Shown here piece after piece: positions 7,235-15,899 of a stretch of DNA of 64,000 nucleotides; position 1 is the stretch's first letter; the number at the start of each line of letters is the position of its first letter. The notes beneath the pieces were generated by a model, which did no database searches, was not told the origin of the DNA, and was given only the letters and a program-made list of their open reading frames with translations. The stretch comes from Segatella buccae ATCC 33574. Its GTDB lineage: Bacteria > Bacteroidota > Bacteroidia > Bacteroidales > Bacteroidaceae. Location: assembly GCF_000184945.1 (NCBI RefSeq), contig NZ_GL586311.1:2280590-2344589 (forward strand), read 5' to 3'. A program made the position numbers and the translations under genes.

Positions 7235-8704
7235 TTACAAAATACCTATTTTGCAGAAAACGATCAAGCAGGCATATCCCATCACCAGACTGATGATGCC
7301 AACAGTGAAGCCGGCCTTCACCATATCGTTTTGTTTGATGAGTCCCGTGGAATAGGCTATGGCATTAGGAGGTGTGGAGATGGGCAGCGACATGGCGCAT
7401 GAAGCCGCCACAGCAATGCCGATGAGTACGGTTGATGTGCCGCCAATGGCATCGAGACGGTTGCCCATGCCTTGGCAGACCACTGTGAGAATGGGAATGA
7501 GCAATGCCGCCGTGGCTGTATTGGAAATGAAGTTACTTAATGCAAAGCACACCAAGCCACTGATGACCAGAATGACTATCGGATTGAACTCGGCAAACGG
7601 GATGCTCTTCACGGCATTCTCGGCCAAGCCTGTGCCGTTCATGGCCAGACCAAGAGCAAATCCGCCGGCCACCATCCAGATGACGGCCCAGTCGATGTCT
7701 TGCAGGTCTTTGGCTGTAATGACTCCCGTAAAGGCAAACACGGCTATGGGAAACATGGCCACGGTGTTGGCATTGATGCCCAGATATTGCTTGCCGCCCA
7801 CCCACAGCACGATGGTCAACACAAATGTGGCAGCCACCACGACGGTGCGCCAATTATGCTGCACATCGCCTTCGATATTGAGTTCGATGGTCTTTTGGGT
7901 GAAAGGGAAAAACTTCCGAAGCACAAACCACGCTACTATCAGCATCAGTATCACCATGGGAGCCATGATGAGCATCCAATGGCCAAAGGTAATACCGAGG
8001 TCAAGGCCTGTGGGATCATTGAGCACTTTATAGGCAAAGGCGTTGGGAGGCGTGCCGATGGGTGTGCCCATGCCTCCTAAGTTGGCACCGATGGGGATGG
8101 CCATGGTGAGAGCGATACGCCCTTTGCCGTTGGCAGGCAGGGCCTTGAACACCGGCGTGAGAAAAGTAAGCATCATGGCAGCCGTAGCCGTATTGGAGAT
8201 GAACATGGAGAAGATGCCCGTGATGAGCATGAATCCCAAGAGCACATTCTCGCTCTTTTTGCCAAATGGCGCTATCAGCGTCTTGGCCATAAGCACATCG
8301 AGCCCGCTCTTGGTTGCGGCGATGGCGAGGATGAAACCTCCGAGGAAGAGAATGATGGTGGGGTCGGCAAAACAGGCCATGACACCTTGATAGTCCAAGA
8401 GTTCGCCATATTCGCCTTCCGACCCTTGTAAAAAGTTGAAGGCTGAATCGGAGACACAAAACAGCAGTACAAAGATGATGGTGACCGAGGTGGCCCACGA
8501 CGGGATGGCTTCGGTGAGCCACAACATCACAGCCATCACGAAAATGGCAATCACGCGCTGCTGAACCACGGTCAGCCCTTCGATGCCAAAGCTGTCGATA
8601 GGCAAATTCCAGACTACGAGCGTGAGGAGGGCCGTGACAATCAGCATCAGTCCTTTGCGCCGGTCAAACTCTCCTGTCAGCGTCTTTTTAACAGTTTCTT
8701 GCAT
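7235..8704 (-). CDS. SLC13/DASS-family sodium:anion (dicarboxylate-type) symporter
   Basis: This 489-residue inner-membrane protein has about a dozen hydrophobic segments. It carries the two family signature repeats SNTATAAMM (first half) and SNTATAALL (second half), each followed by a proline motif (GTPIGTPPNAFAY and LPISTPPNAIAYSTG). This duplicated SNT and TPP layout is diagnostic of DASS transporters, which move succinate, citrate or similar dianions with sodium. The exact substrate cannot be read from sequence. It is a single-gene unit with its own promoter and terminator. Confidence 0.9.
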   Translation of the reverse strand: MQETVKKTLTGEFDRRKGLMLIVTALLTLVVWNLPIDSFGIEGLTVVQQRVIAIFVMAVMLWLTEAIPSWATSVTIIFVLLFCVSDSAFNFLQGSEGEYGELLDYQGVMACFADPTIILFLGGFILAIAATKSGLDVLMAKTLIAPFGKKSENVLLGFMLITGIFSMFISNTATAAMMLTFLTPVFKALPANGKGRIALTMAIPIGANLGGMGTPIGTPPNAFAYKVLNDPTGLDLGITFGHWMLIMAPMVILMLIVAWFVLRKFFPFTQKTIELNIEGDVQHNWRTVVVAATFVLTIVLWVGGKQYLGINANTVAMFPIAVFAFTGVITAKDLQDIDWAVIWMVAGGFALGLAMNGTGLAENAVKSIPFAEFNPIVILVISGLVCFALSNFISNTATAALLIPILTVVCQGMGNRLDAIGGTSTVLIGIAVAASCAMSLPISTPPNAIAYSTGLIKQNDMVKAGFTVGIISLVMGYACLIVFCKIGIL

Positions 8705-8757
8705 AATGTGTTTTTTTGTTGTTTTATAAAGTCAATGTTCTTCGGTTTTTAGGTTGA

Positions 8758-8788
8758 CAAAGGTAGTGTTTTTTTTTGATACGCCAAA
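8758..8788 (-). promoter_or_regulatory. Promoter of the SLC13-type transporter gene
   Basis: The minus strand shows TTTG (8785-8788), 19 bases and TACCTTTG (8758-8765): both elements are exact. The leader is about 45 bases. Confidence 0.8.
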
Positions 8789-8885
8789 TTTATCAATAGG
8801 AAAAAATTTGTCTTTTCTCTCTTTCGCTCACGCCCGGTGCATCCATCGTCCATGACGGCACTCATCCGTTTAATTGCAGCTTTTG

Positions 8886-8917
8886 TTTGGCGGATTGCAG
8901 GATTTGTTTTATCTTTG
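8886..8917 (+). promoter_or_regulatory. Promoter of the B12 riboswitch and operon
   Basis: TTTG (8886-8889), 20 bases and TATCTTTG (8910-8917) form a full promoter. It places the transcript start just before the first riboswitch helix. Confidence 0.85.
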
Positions 8918-8920
8918 CAT

Positions 8921-9088
8921 CCGCAAGCCGGTTCATCCGATTGATTAAAAGGGAAGCAGGTGAAAGTCCTGAACAGTCCCGCTGCTGTAATCGGTCTTTC
9001 TTTGAGCGGAACATTCGTGCCACTGACATTTTTTCGGGAAGGCCGTTCCGTTTTTCCAGACCGTGAGTCAGAAGACCTGCCGCTTGTG
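8921..9088 (+). promoter_or_regulatory. Cobalamin (adenosylcobalamin) riboswitch
   Basis: The conserved core elements of the class are present in order: GGGAAGCAGGTGAAAGTCC, AACAGTCCCGCTGCTGTAAT, GTGCCACTG, CGGGAAGGCCG, and the B12 box AGTCAGAAGACCTGCC (with GTGAGTCAG). The element starts a few bases after the promoter and ends about 60 bases before the TonB-dependent receptor start. It should repress the operon when adenosylcobalamin is plentiful. Whether it acts on translation or transcription is not clear; no obvious T-run terminator follows. Confidence 0.95.
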
Positions 9089-9150
9089 TATATGGCTTCC
9101 GCATTTCGAGGAAAATGCTCAAGCAGTAATCTTTAGAGAATATCGACGGA

Positions 9151-11157
9151 ATGGTATGTATCCGCATACATAGAGTGGCGATGATGCTGTGTGGCTGTAT
9201 GATGTCGCCCGGCTTGTCGCTTTCGGCCCAAGAGCATACCGACTCGCTCCGGACACATCGGCTGCAAGGCGTGGAGGTGACAGAGAGCCGACACCATAAG
9301 GCACTCACAAGCGCAGCCCCGCTATATGTCCTCGGTCGAGGTGACTTGCTGCAAATGGGTATTACCGACATAGCCGATGCTCTGCACCGCCTGCCGGGGG
9401 TCAACCTGCGCGACTATGGCGGGGCGGGTGGCATGAAAACCGTGGGCGTGAGAGGGTTCGGAGCCCGGCACACGGGGGTGAGCTATGACGGAGTGCTGTT
9501 GAGCGAATGCCAGAGTGGAGAAATAGACGTTTCGCGCTACTCGCTCGACCATGTGGCTGTCCTGCAACTTGTGGTGGGCGACAACGACGACCTCTTCATC
9601 CCAGCCCGACAGGCTGCCTCGCCGGCCACACTCTCCATCGAAACAATGGGCGAAACACCCCAAGACCACAGTCCGCATCTCACCACCCAACTCCGAGGGG
9701 GGGCTTTCGGCTATATCAGTCCGTTCGTGCGCTATGCACAAGCTGTCACTGAAAGGATCACACTGTCGGCTGTGGGCGAATATGTCTACGCCGAAAACAA
9801 CTATCCCTTCACTTTGCGCAATGGCATCTACAAGACTCGTGAGCACCGTGCCAACAGCCGCATGAACAGCGGCCACGGGGAGATAAATGTCGTGTGGCAA
9901 CCCAACAAACTCAACCGGCTGTGGGGCAAGCTCTACTACTATGACAATGATCGGCGGCTGCCGGGTATCGTGAGATATTACACCAATGCAAGCGGTGAGA
10001 CGCTGCACGACCGCAACTGCTTCGGACAGGCGCGGTGGCTCTCGCAAAACCGCGACGGGCGGTGGGCGCTGAAGACCACTGCCAAATACAACTGGGCGGC
10101 ATCGTCCTACCGTGACGACCTCTATCCAGGAGGCGTGAAAGATGCAGACTATTGGCAACGGGAGGCTTACGCATCGGTGGCCCTACTCTGTCAGCCGAAC
10201 GACCGGTGGGGCTTCGACTACTCAGCCGACTACATTTTCAACAATCTGAGCAGCAGTCTGCCCACCGCCACACGCCCCTACCGGCACACGGTGTTGCAGT
10301 CGCTGTCGGCAAAATACGCCACGGGGCGTTTCACACTGTTGGCCCGCCTGCTCCACTCGCTCTATTTCAACAAGGCCAAAGATGGGGCCTCGGCCAAGGA
10401 TATGCGACGGTTGTCACCCTCGCTTTCGCTCTCCTACCGCCCGCTACCGGCCGAACAGCTTTTTGTGCGTCTCTCCTATAAGAACATTTTCCGCGTGCCC
10501 ACCTTCAACGAGAGCTATTATTTTCACTACGGCAGCACCGATCTGGATGCCGAAAACACCGACCAATATAATATAGGTGTAACGTGGCAGAAGAATTTTG
10601 GCAGTCGTTGGGAAGCACAGGTGACAGCAGACGCTTATCTGAATCATGTAAGAGACAAGATTGTGGCCGTGCCTTACAATATGTTTATATGGACCAACAT
10701 CAATGTGGGCAAGGTGGAAGGCAAAGGAGTGGATGCCACTTGGCGCGTCGGTTGCCGTCTGAGTGAACGGCAGCACCTCTCGCTGACAGGCAGTTACAGC
10801 CACCAACATATTGTCAACCGCACCAACCGGCAGTCGCCTTACTATGGCAACCAGATAGCCTATATTCCCCGGCACACCGGCTCGGCAGCTCTGAGTTGGG
10901 AGAATCCGTTGGTCAACCTCACGCTCCACGGCACAGGCGTCAGCAGCCGCTGGACCAACAACGAGCACTACGAGGGTACGCTCATCGCCGGCTATTGGGA
11001 GACCGGGCTCTCGGCCTATCGTCACATAGATCTGGGCAAGGGCCGATTACAACTGCGGGGCGACCTGAAAAACCTGCTCAACCGACAATACGAAATTGTC
11101 GCCAGCTATCCCATGCCCGGCATCAGTTGGCAAATGACCATCGGTTATGAGTTTTAA
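9151..11157 (+). CDS. TonB-dependent corrinoid receptor (BtuB-like)
   Basis: This 668-residue outer-membrane beta-barrel transporter has an N-terminal signal peptide ending near LSLSAQ. A plug domain follows (about residues 35-160), with a VEVTESRHH TonB-box-like start and the plug signature IADALHRLPGVNLRDYGGAGGMKTVGVRGFGA. The barrel ends with a terminal aromatic residue (Phe) as expected for Bam insertion. It lacks the carboxypeptidase-like extension of SusC proteins and so resembles BtuB-type receptors. The riboswitch directly upstream and the BtuG-like, BtuF and BtuC genes downstream support cobalamin or cobinamide as substrate; this rests on context, not on binding residues. Confidence 0.88.
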   Translation: MVCIRIHRVAMMLCGCMMSPGLSLSAQEHTDSLRTHRLQGVEVTESRHHKALTSAAPLYVLGRGDLLQMGITDIADALHRLPGVNLRDYGGAGGMKTVGVRGFGARHTGVSYDGVLLSECQSGEIDVSRYSLDHVAVLQLVVGDNDDLFIPARQAASPATLSIETMGETPQDHSPHLTTQLRGGAFGYISPFVRYAQAVTERITLSAVGEYVYAENNYPFTLRNGIYKTREHRANSRMNSGHGEINVVWQPNKLNRLWGKLYYYDNDRRLPGIVRYYTNASGETLHDRNCFGQARWLSQNRDGRWALKTTAKYNWAASSYRDDLYPGGVKDADYWQREAYASVALLCQPNDRWGFDYSADYIFNNLSSSLPTATRPYRHTVLQSLSAKYATGRFTLLARLLHSLYFNKAKDGASAKDMRRLSPSLSLSYRPLPAEQLFVRLSYKNIFRVPTFNESYYFHYGSTDLDAENTDQYNIGVTWQKNFGSRWEAQVTADAYLNHVRDKIVAVPYNMFIWTNINVGKVEGKGVDATWRVGCRLSERQHLSLTGSYSHQHIVNRTNRQSPYYGNQIAYIPRHTGSAALSWENPLVNLTLHGTGVSSRWTNNEHYEGTLIAGYWETGLSAYRHIDLGKGRLQLRGDLKNLLNRQYEIVASYPMPGISWQMTIGYEF

Positions 11158-11187
11158 TTGTTATACATATATTTAATAGAACAGAAG

Positions 11188-12306
11188 ATGAAAAAGTATT
11201 TATTAAGTTTGGCCGTCGTGCTCATGGGCACAGCCACATTCACATCGTGCGATGATGACGATCCGTCTTTACGACCGCTCACGCCGGTATTGTCCTCCAA
11301 AGGAGCCTATGTCGTGTGTACAGGCAATCTGTCCGGCAAGATTGATGGCTCGTTGACGCATATCGACATTGCCACCAACAAAGCTGCCAACGGAGCATTC
11401 AAGGCCGCCAACGGCCGCAGTCTGGGCGATACACCCAACGACGGTTTAGTCTATGGCAGCAAGGTCTATATCGTAGTGACGGGTGAAAACACGATAGAAG
11501 TGACCGACAAGAATCTGAAATCCATCCGGCAAATCAAAACTACCGAGCTGCTGGGTACAAAGGATGGGGATAAGCCTCGTCACATCATCGCCGGTGGTGG
11601 TGCCATTTGGGTGACTACCTACGGTGGCTACGTGGCTGCCATTGACACGGCAACCTTCAAGTTGCGCAGTAAATATAAGGTGGGCTCTTATCCCGAGGGA
11701 CTGACCGGCATCAACAACATCATCTATGTGGCCAACTCCGATTATGGAAACGGCAATGGCAGCATTTCGATTATCAACCTTAAAGATGGTCAAGTGGGGG
11801 AAAGCAAAGTGGAAGGCGTGACAAATCCAACAGCGGTCTACTACATCAACGACAACTTATATGTACTCGATTTAGGCAGATACGACGAGAAGTGGAACCA
11901 GAAAGATGCCGGCATCAAGCAGCTGACCATCGGCATGGGTAAAATATCACTGAAAAAAGTCGTTGTCCCTGACGCTACAAGCGCAGCCTACCACAGCGGT
12001 GCTTTCTATACCGTGAATGCCCCCTATGGCGCAGCCACCGTATCATACAGCAAGTATGATGTCCGAAACCAAAAGAGTTCTTCACTCAATCTTTCTGTAG
12101 AACATCCCGCGTCTATTGCTGTTGATCCGGCTACAGGACACATCTTCCTGACCTCCTATAACACAAATGCCGATACAAAAAGGGCAGACTATAAAGCTCC
12201 TGCTTATCTGAAAGAATATGATGCCAACAGCACAGAGCTGCGTAAATATGACATCGGTGTAGGCCCGGGTGCTATATTCTTCAACACTTCGGTCAGCTGG
12301 AAGTAA
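11188..12306 (+). CDS. BtuG-like surface lipoprotein, YncE/DUF5074-type beta-propeller
   Basis: The ATG at 11188 gives 372 residues with a lipoprotein signal (TFTSC). The Asp-rich stretch after the Cys (DDDDP) fits a surface-export signal of Bacteroidetes lipoproteins. The body shows repeated blade motifs of the YncE/DUF5074 propeller (GAYVVCTGN near the start, several repeats of GSKVYIV, NIIYVANSDYGNGNGSISIINL, PTAVYYINDNLYVLD). In Bacteroides, BtuG lipoproteins of this fold cap BtuB and bind B12 with very high affinity. Position directly after a BtuB-like gene under a B12 riboswitch makes this the likely role here. Known: the family role. Inferred: that this copy does it. Confidence 0.75.
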   Translation: MKKYLLSLAVVLMGTATFTSCDDDDPSLRPLTPVLSSKGAYVVCTGNLSGKIDGSLTHIDIATNKAANGAFKAANGRSLGDTPNDGLVYGSKVYIVVTGENTIEVTDKNLKSIRQIKTTELLGTKDGDKPRHIIAGGGAIWVTTYGGYVAAIDTATFKLRSKYKVGSYPEGLTGINNIIYVANSDYGNGNGSISIINLKDGQVGESKVEGVTNPTAVYYINDNLYVLDLGRYDEKWNQKDAGIKQLTIGMGKISLKKVVVPDATSAAYHSGAFYTVNAPYGAATVSYSKYDVRNQKSSSLNLSVEHPASIAVDPATGHIFLTSYNTNADTKRADYKAPAYLKEYDANSTELRKYDIGVGPGAIFFNTSVSWK

Positions 12307-13476
12307 ATGAAAAGGCTCTTCATTGCTTTTGCAATTCTCTTGTGCGGTATTTTCACCGCTTGCACCGGATCTTCCACAGGGCCGGCAGCAAGCGGTGGAG
12401 ACACCGTAGCACTCTCTTACGCACGCCATCTCACCATCGTGAAATATGATGGTTACACTGTGGTGAAGCTCATCGACCCGTGGAATGAAGGAAAGACACT
12501 GCATACATACGCCTTGGTGCCTAAAGGCAGAAAAGGGGATGACCTGACAACCCGAATGGCCGGACTCGCCGGTAAAGAGGCTACGGTGGTGAGAACGCCA
12601 ATAGAACGTTCTGTCGTTTTCACGACCGTACACTGCGCATTGCTCTACGACTTGAAAGCGGAACAGGCCATCAGTGGGGTGTGCGACTTGAAGTACATCG
12701 ATATTCCCGATGTGCAGAGGCGCACGGCAGCCCCGTTGTCAAAGACCAATCCCCACTCCATTGTGGATTGCGGCAACGGCATGAGCGCCGATGTGGAGAA
12801 GATTATCGACCTCAAACCGCAGGCTTTACTCATCTCCCCATTCGAGAACAGCGGAGGCTATGGCAAATTGGAAGAAATCAACATTCCTATCATAGAGACA
12901 GCCGACTACATGGAGACTTCGGCACTCGGGCGCGCCGAATGGATGAAATTTTATGGTATGCTCTACGGTAAGGAGAAAGAGGCAGAGGCATTATTTGAAA
13001 AAGTGGACCGCAATTACCAAACATTGAAGGCAACCGCGGCCCACTCAAAAGTGTCACGCTCGGTGATCACGGAAAAGAAAACGGGTAGCGTGTGGTATGT
13101 ACCCGGCGGAAAAAGCGTGATAGGCGAAATGCTGAAAGATGCCGGGGCACACTACCCCTTTGCCGGTGACACCCACTCCGGAAGCATCTCTTTGCCCTTC
13201 GAGACCGTGCTCGACAAGGCCGGGGAGGCCGATGTATGGCTCTACAAATATAACGAGCATCCGGCCACGCTGCAAGAGCTGTTGGCCGAATATCACGGAT
13301 ACAAGGAATTGAAGGCCTTCCACACGGGAATGGTCTTTGCGTGCGACTGTACACGCCGCCCCTATTTTGAGGAAGTGAGTTTCCATCCCGACCGTCTGTT
13401 GAGCGATATCATCCAAATTGTACACCCCGACATTGCGGGGTTTGCGCCCATGCACTATTACGAAAAATTGCGATAA
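12307..13476 (+). CDS. btuF: Periplasmic corrinoid-binding lipoprotein of an ABC importer (BtuF-like)
   Basis: This 389-residue protein has a lipoprotein signal (GIFTAC) and a periplasmic binding protein fold of the BtuF/FhuD class. An N-terminal lobe (GVCDLKYID, KIIDLKPQALLISPF) is joined to a C-terminal lobe ending FHPDRLLSDIIQIVHP. The ATG follows the upstream stop with no gap, and btuC starts 9 bases after its stop. In a Bacteroidetes B12 locus the expected cargo is cobalamin or cobinamide; iron chelates are the main alternative, made unlikely by the riboswitch and neighbours. Confidence 0.85.
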   Translation: MKRLFIAFAILLCGIFTACTGSSTGPAASGGDTVALSYARHLTIVKYDGYTVVKLIDPWNEGKTLHTYALVPKGRKGDDLTTRMAGLAGKEATVVRTPIERSVVFTTVHCALLYDLKAEQAISGVCDLKYIDIPDVQRRTAAPLSKTNPHSIVDCGNGMSADVEKIIDLKPQALLISPFENSGGYGKLEEINIPIIETADYMETSALGRAEWMKFYGMLYGKEKEAEALFEKVDRNYQTLKATAAHSKVSRSVITEKKTGSVWYVPGGKSVIGEMLKDAGAHYPFAGDTHSGSISLPFETVLDKAGEADVWLYKYNEHPATLQELLAEYHGYKELKAFHTGMVFACDCTRRPYFEEVSFHPDRLLSDIIQIVHPDIAGFAPMHYYEKLR

Positions 13477-13485
13477 CCCAAGCGT

Positions 13486-14532
13486 ATGCCCAAAGGAGTG
13501 AAACTTTGTATCGGACTGGGGGCTACAGCCATCGCACTGTTTGCCTTAAACCTTGTGGTGGGGAGCGTGAAGATTCCCGCCACAGGAGTCATATCCGTAT
13601 TGTTTCCTCGCCTGTCAGCCATGCTGTTTCCCTCATCGGGACTTGTCGTTGCTGAACATCCTTCGTGGCAATTCATCATCATGGAAGCACGGTTACCTCA
13701 AGCCCTCACCGCCATGCTGTCGGGAGCATCGCTGGCCGTGAGCGGCTTGATGCTGCAAACGGCCTTCCGTAATCCACTGGCCGGCCCAAGCATCTTCGGC
13801 ATCAATAGCGGAGCCGGACTGGGGGTAGCACTGGTCATGTTGCTGCTTGGTGGAAGTGTGATGACCAACGCTTTCACAGTGAGCGGTTTCGTGGCCATTC
13901 TTTTAGCTGCATTTACCGGAGCTATGCTCGTTACGGGTATCATCTTTGTGTGCTCTTCTATGGTGAGAAACAACATCATGCTCCTCATCATCGGCATCAT
14001 GATAGGCTATCTGTCCAGTTCGGCCATATCACTGCTCAATTTCTTCGCCACAGAAGAGGGCGTCAAGTCGTATATGGTGTGGGGATTGGGCAACTTCGGT
14101 GGTGTGTCGATGGCGCACATGCCCGTGTTTGCCTCGGTCACATTAGTGGGTCTTATCCTGTCTATCGCACTCATCAAACCGCTCAATGCCTTACTGCTCG
14201 GCGAACAGTATGCAGAGAATTTGGGCATCAACACACACCGGGTGAGGAATATTCTGCTTCTCGTGACCGGATTATTAACGGCCATCACCACCGCCTTTTG
14301 CGGACCGGTGGCTTTCATCGGATTGGCCGTCCCCCATATAGCACGGCTGCTGCTCACCACCGACAACCACCGGCAACTGCTACCCGCAACCATATTGACG
14401 GGAGCCGTGGTGGCTCTGCTGTGCAACCTGCTCTGCTATTTACCCGGCGAGACGGGCGTCATACCACTCAATGCAGTGACTCCTCTACTCGGGGCACCGG
14501 TCATCATCTATGTAATCATCAAAAACAAATAG
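13486..14532 (+). CDS. btuC: Cobalamin ABC transporter permease BtuC
   Basis: This 348-residue, highly hydrophobic protein of the FecCD/BtuC family has about ten membrane segments. It carries the conserved family motifs RLPQALTAMLSGASLAVSGLMLQTAFRNPLAGPSIFG near the N-terminus and FCGPVAFIGLAVPHIARLL near the C-terminus, the latter being the ATPase-coupling region. It would pass the substrate from BtuF through the inner membrane. The ATPase partner BtuD, normally the next gene, is missing: an adenosyltransferase gene starts two bases after this stop. Confidence 0.92.
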   Translation: MPKGVKLCIGLGATAIALFALNLVVGSVKIPATGVISVLFPRLSAMLFPSSGLVVAEHPSWQFIIMEARLPQALTAMLSGASLAVSGLMLQTAFRNPLAGPSIFGINSGAGLGVALVMLLLGGSVMTNAFTVSGFVAILLAAFTGAMLVTGIIFVCSSMVRNNIMLLIIGIMIGYLSSSAISLLNFFATEEGVKSYMVWGLGNFGGVSMAHMPVFASVTLVGLILSIALIKPLNALLLGEQYAENLGINTHRVRNILLLVTGLLTAITTAFCGPVAFIGLAVPHIARLLLTTDNHRQLLPATILTGAVVALLCNLLCYLPGETGVIPLNAVTPLLGAPVIIYVIIKNK

Positions 14533-14534
14533 CT

Positions 14535-15035
14535 ATGAAGATATATACGAAAAGAGGAGATGGCGGCGAAACCTCTTTGCGCCAAGGTGTGAGAGTGCCG
14601 AAAGACGACATTCGCATAGAGACCAACGGACAGATAGACGAACTAAACTCGCTGTTGGGCATCATCACGTCAATGATGGAAGATGGCGACGAAGGAAAGA
14701 CATTCATACAGTCCATTCAAAAGCAACTGATGGCCATCATGGCCCTTATAGCTAACACGAAAAGCCAAGAAACATTTGACTTGGCGGCCATCATGACCCT
14801 AACCAAGAAACTGGAGATTTTTATCGACACGACATCCGGCAGCACACCCTTTACTTTCGTAATTCCCGGAGGCAGCCGGATGGCAGCATTCCTGCATTAT
14901 GCCCGCTCAAAAGCTCGCACTTGTGAGCGTAGGATGTGGACACTTCAGCGCGAATACCCTTTAAACGAAGCCGTCATGAAATTTATGAACCGGCTCAGCG
15001 ACTACCTTTTCATGTTGGCGATATGCGACCGATAA
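14535..15035 (+). CDS. PduO-type ATP:cob(I)alamin adenosyltransferase
   Basis: The ATG at 14535 gives 166 residues beginning MKIYTKRGDGGETSL, the ATP-binding motif of PduO-type enzymes (usual form TKTGDxGxT). ETNGQIDELNSLLG and the C-terminal R-x2-E region (ARSKARTCERRMW) are also present. It attaches the 5'-deoxyadenosyl group to reduced corrinoid, which also makes the ligand of the upstream riboswitch. Length is slightly short for the family (about 180). It overlaps the next gene by 13 bases, which implies coupled translation. Confidence 0.9.
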   Translation: MKIYTKRGDGGETSLRQGVRVPKDDIRIETNGQIDELNSLLGIITSMMEDGDEGKTFIQSIQKQLMAIMALIANTKSQETFDLAAIMTLTKKLEIFIDTTSGSTPFTFVIPGGSRMAAFLHYARSKARTCERRMWTLQREYPLNEAVMKFMNRLSDYLFMLAICDR

Positions 15036-15880
15036 TGTTTTGTGGCACGGGCAGCGATGTGGGTAAGAGTACCCTGGCCACCGCCGTGTGCCGTATATTG
15101 AGGCAAGACGGTTTGCATCCGGCACCTTTCAAAGCTCAAAACATGGCCCCATACTACCGGCTGACTGAAGACGGAAAGCAAGTAGCCCGAGCACAGGCCG
15201 TGCAGGCAGAAGCCGCCGGAATATCCCCGACTACGGACATGAATCCTCTACTGTTGATTCCGCAGGGAGACCATACGTCTGAGGTTATCCTCAACGGCAC
15301 CTCATTAGGCTGTAAAACGGCCATGCAACTCTATCGGGAAGACGACCGTTCCATACTCAGACAACAGATATTTGCCGCTTTCGACCGACTGAAAGACATT
15401 TACGACCCTATCATCATGGAAGGGGCCGGAAGCGTCTCGGAACTGAATCTTCAACGCCAAGATCTCGTAAATATGCCCATGGCTGCATACGCCGATGCTG
15501 CTGTCATACTTGTAGCCGACATCGATCGGGGCGGTGTGTTTGCCAGTTGCTACGGGAGTATCAAACTTCAAACGCCTGAAAACCAAAAACGCATCAAGGG
15601 CATAGTCATCAATAAATTCCGCGGTGACGGCCGCCTCTTTGAAGATGGCAAGAGAATGCTGGAAGAGCTATGTGGCGTTCCGGTGCTCGGGGTGATACCC
15701 TATTACCACCATATTGTCATCGAAGAGGAAGACACTCTACGTGGGAACACGCCCGACAATGAATTATTAGAAAACGCTTCTTTTCGCGAAAGACAATACG
15801 ACTTGTTGGCCGATCACGTAAGGAAATATCTCGACATAGAAGCATTGAAGGTACTGATGAAAAACAAAGAGGATATGTAA
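15023..15880 (+). CDS. cobQ: CobQ-like cobyric acid synthase lacking the glutaminase domain
   Basis: The 285-residue product matches the N-terminal ATP-dependent domain of cobyric acid synthase: GTGSDVGKST P-loop, FKAQNMAPYY, EVILNG, MEGAGSVSELN and DIDRGGVFAS, then GIVINKFRGD and LGVIPYYHH. After the EED motif near residue 237 a full CobQ (about 490 residues) continues with a class I glutamine amidotransferase domain. Here only about 15 residues intervene before a tail (YDLLADHVRKYLDIEAL) like the extreme C-terminus of full-length CobQ. No frame has room for the missing domain, so this is an internal deletion and not a frameshift. It might use free ammonia, borrow a glutaminase, or be inactive. 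Confidence 0.85.
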   Translation: MRPIMFCGTGSDVGKSTLATAVCRILRQDGLHPAPFKAQNMAPYYRLTEDGKQVARAQAVQAEAAGISPTTDMNPLLLIPQGDHTSEVILNGTSLGCKTAMQLYREDDRSILRQQIFAAFDRLKDIYDPIIMEGAGSVSELNLQRQDLVNMPMAAYADAAVILVADIDRGGVFASCYGSIKLQTPENQKRIKGIVINKFRGDGRLFEDGKRMLEELCGVPVLGVIPYYHHIVIEEEDTLRGNTPDNELLENASFRERQYDLLADHVRKYLDIEALKVLMKNKEDM

Positions 15881-15899
15881 ACTGTTTGAAAGAAAGACG

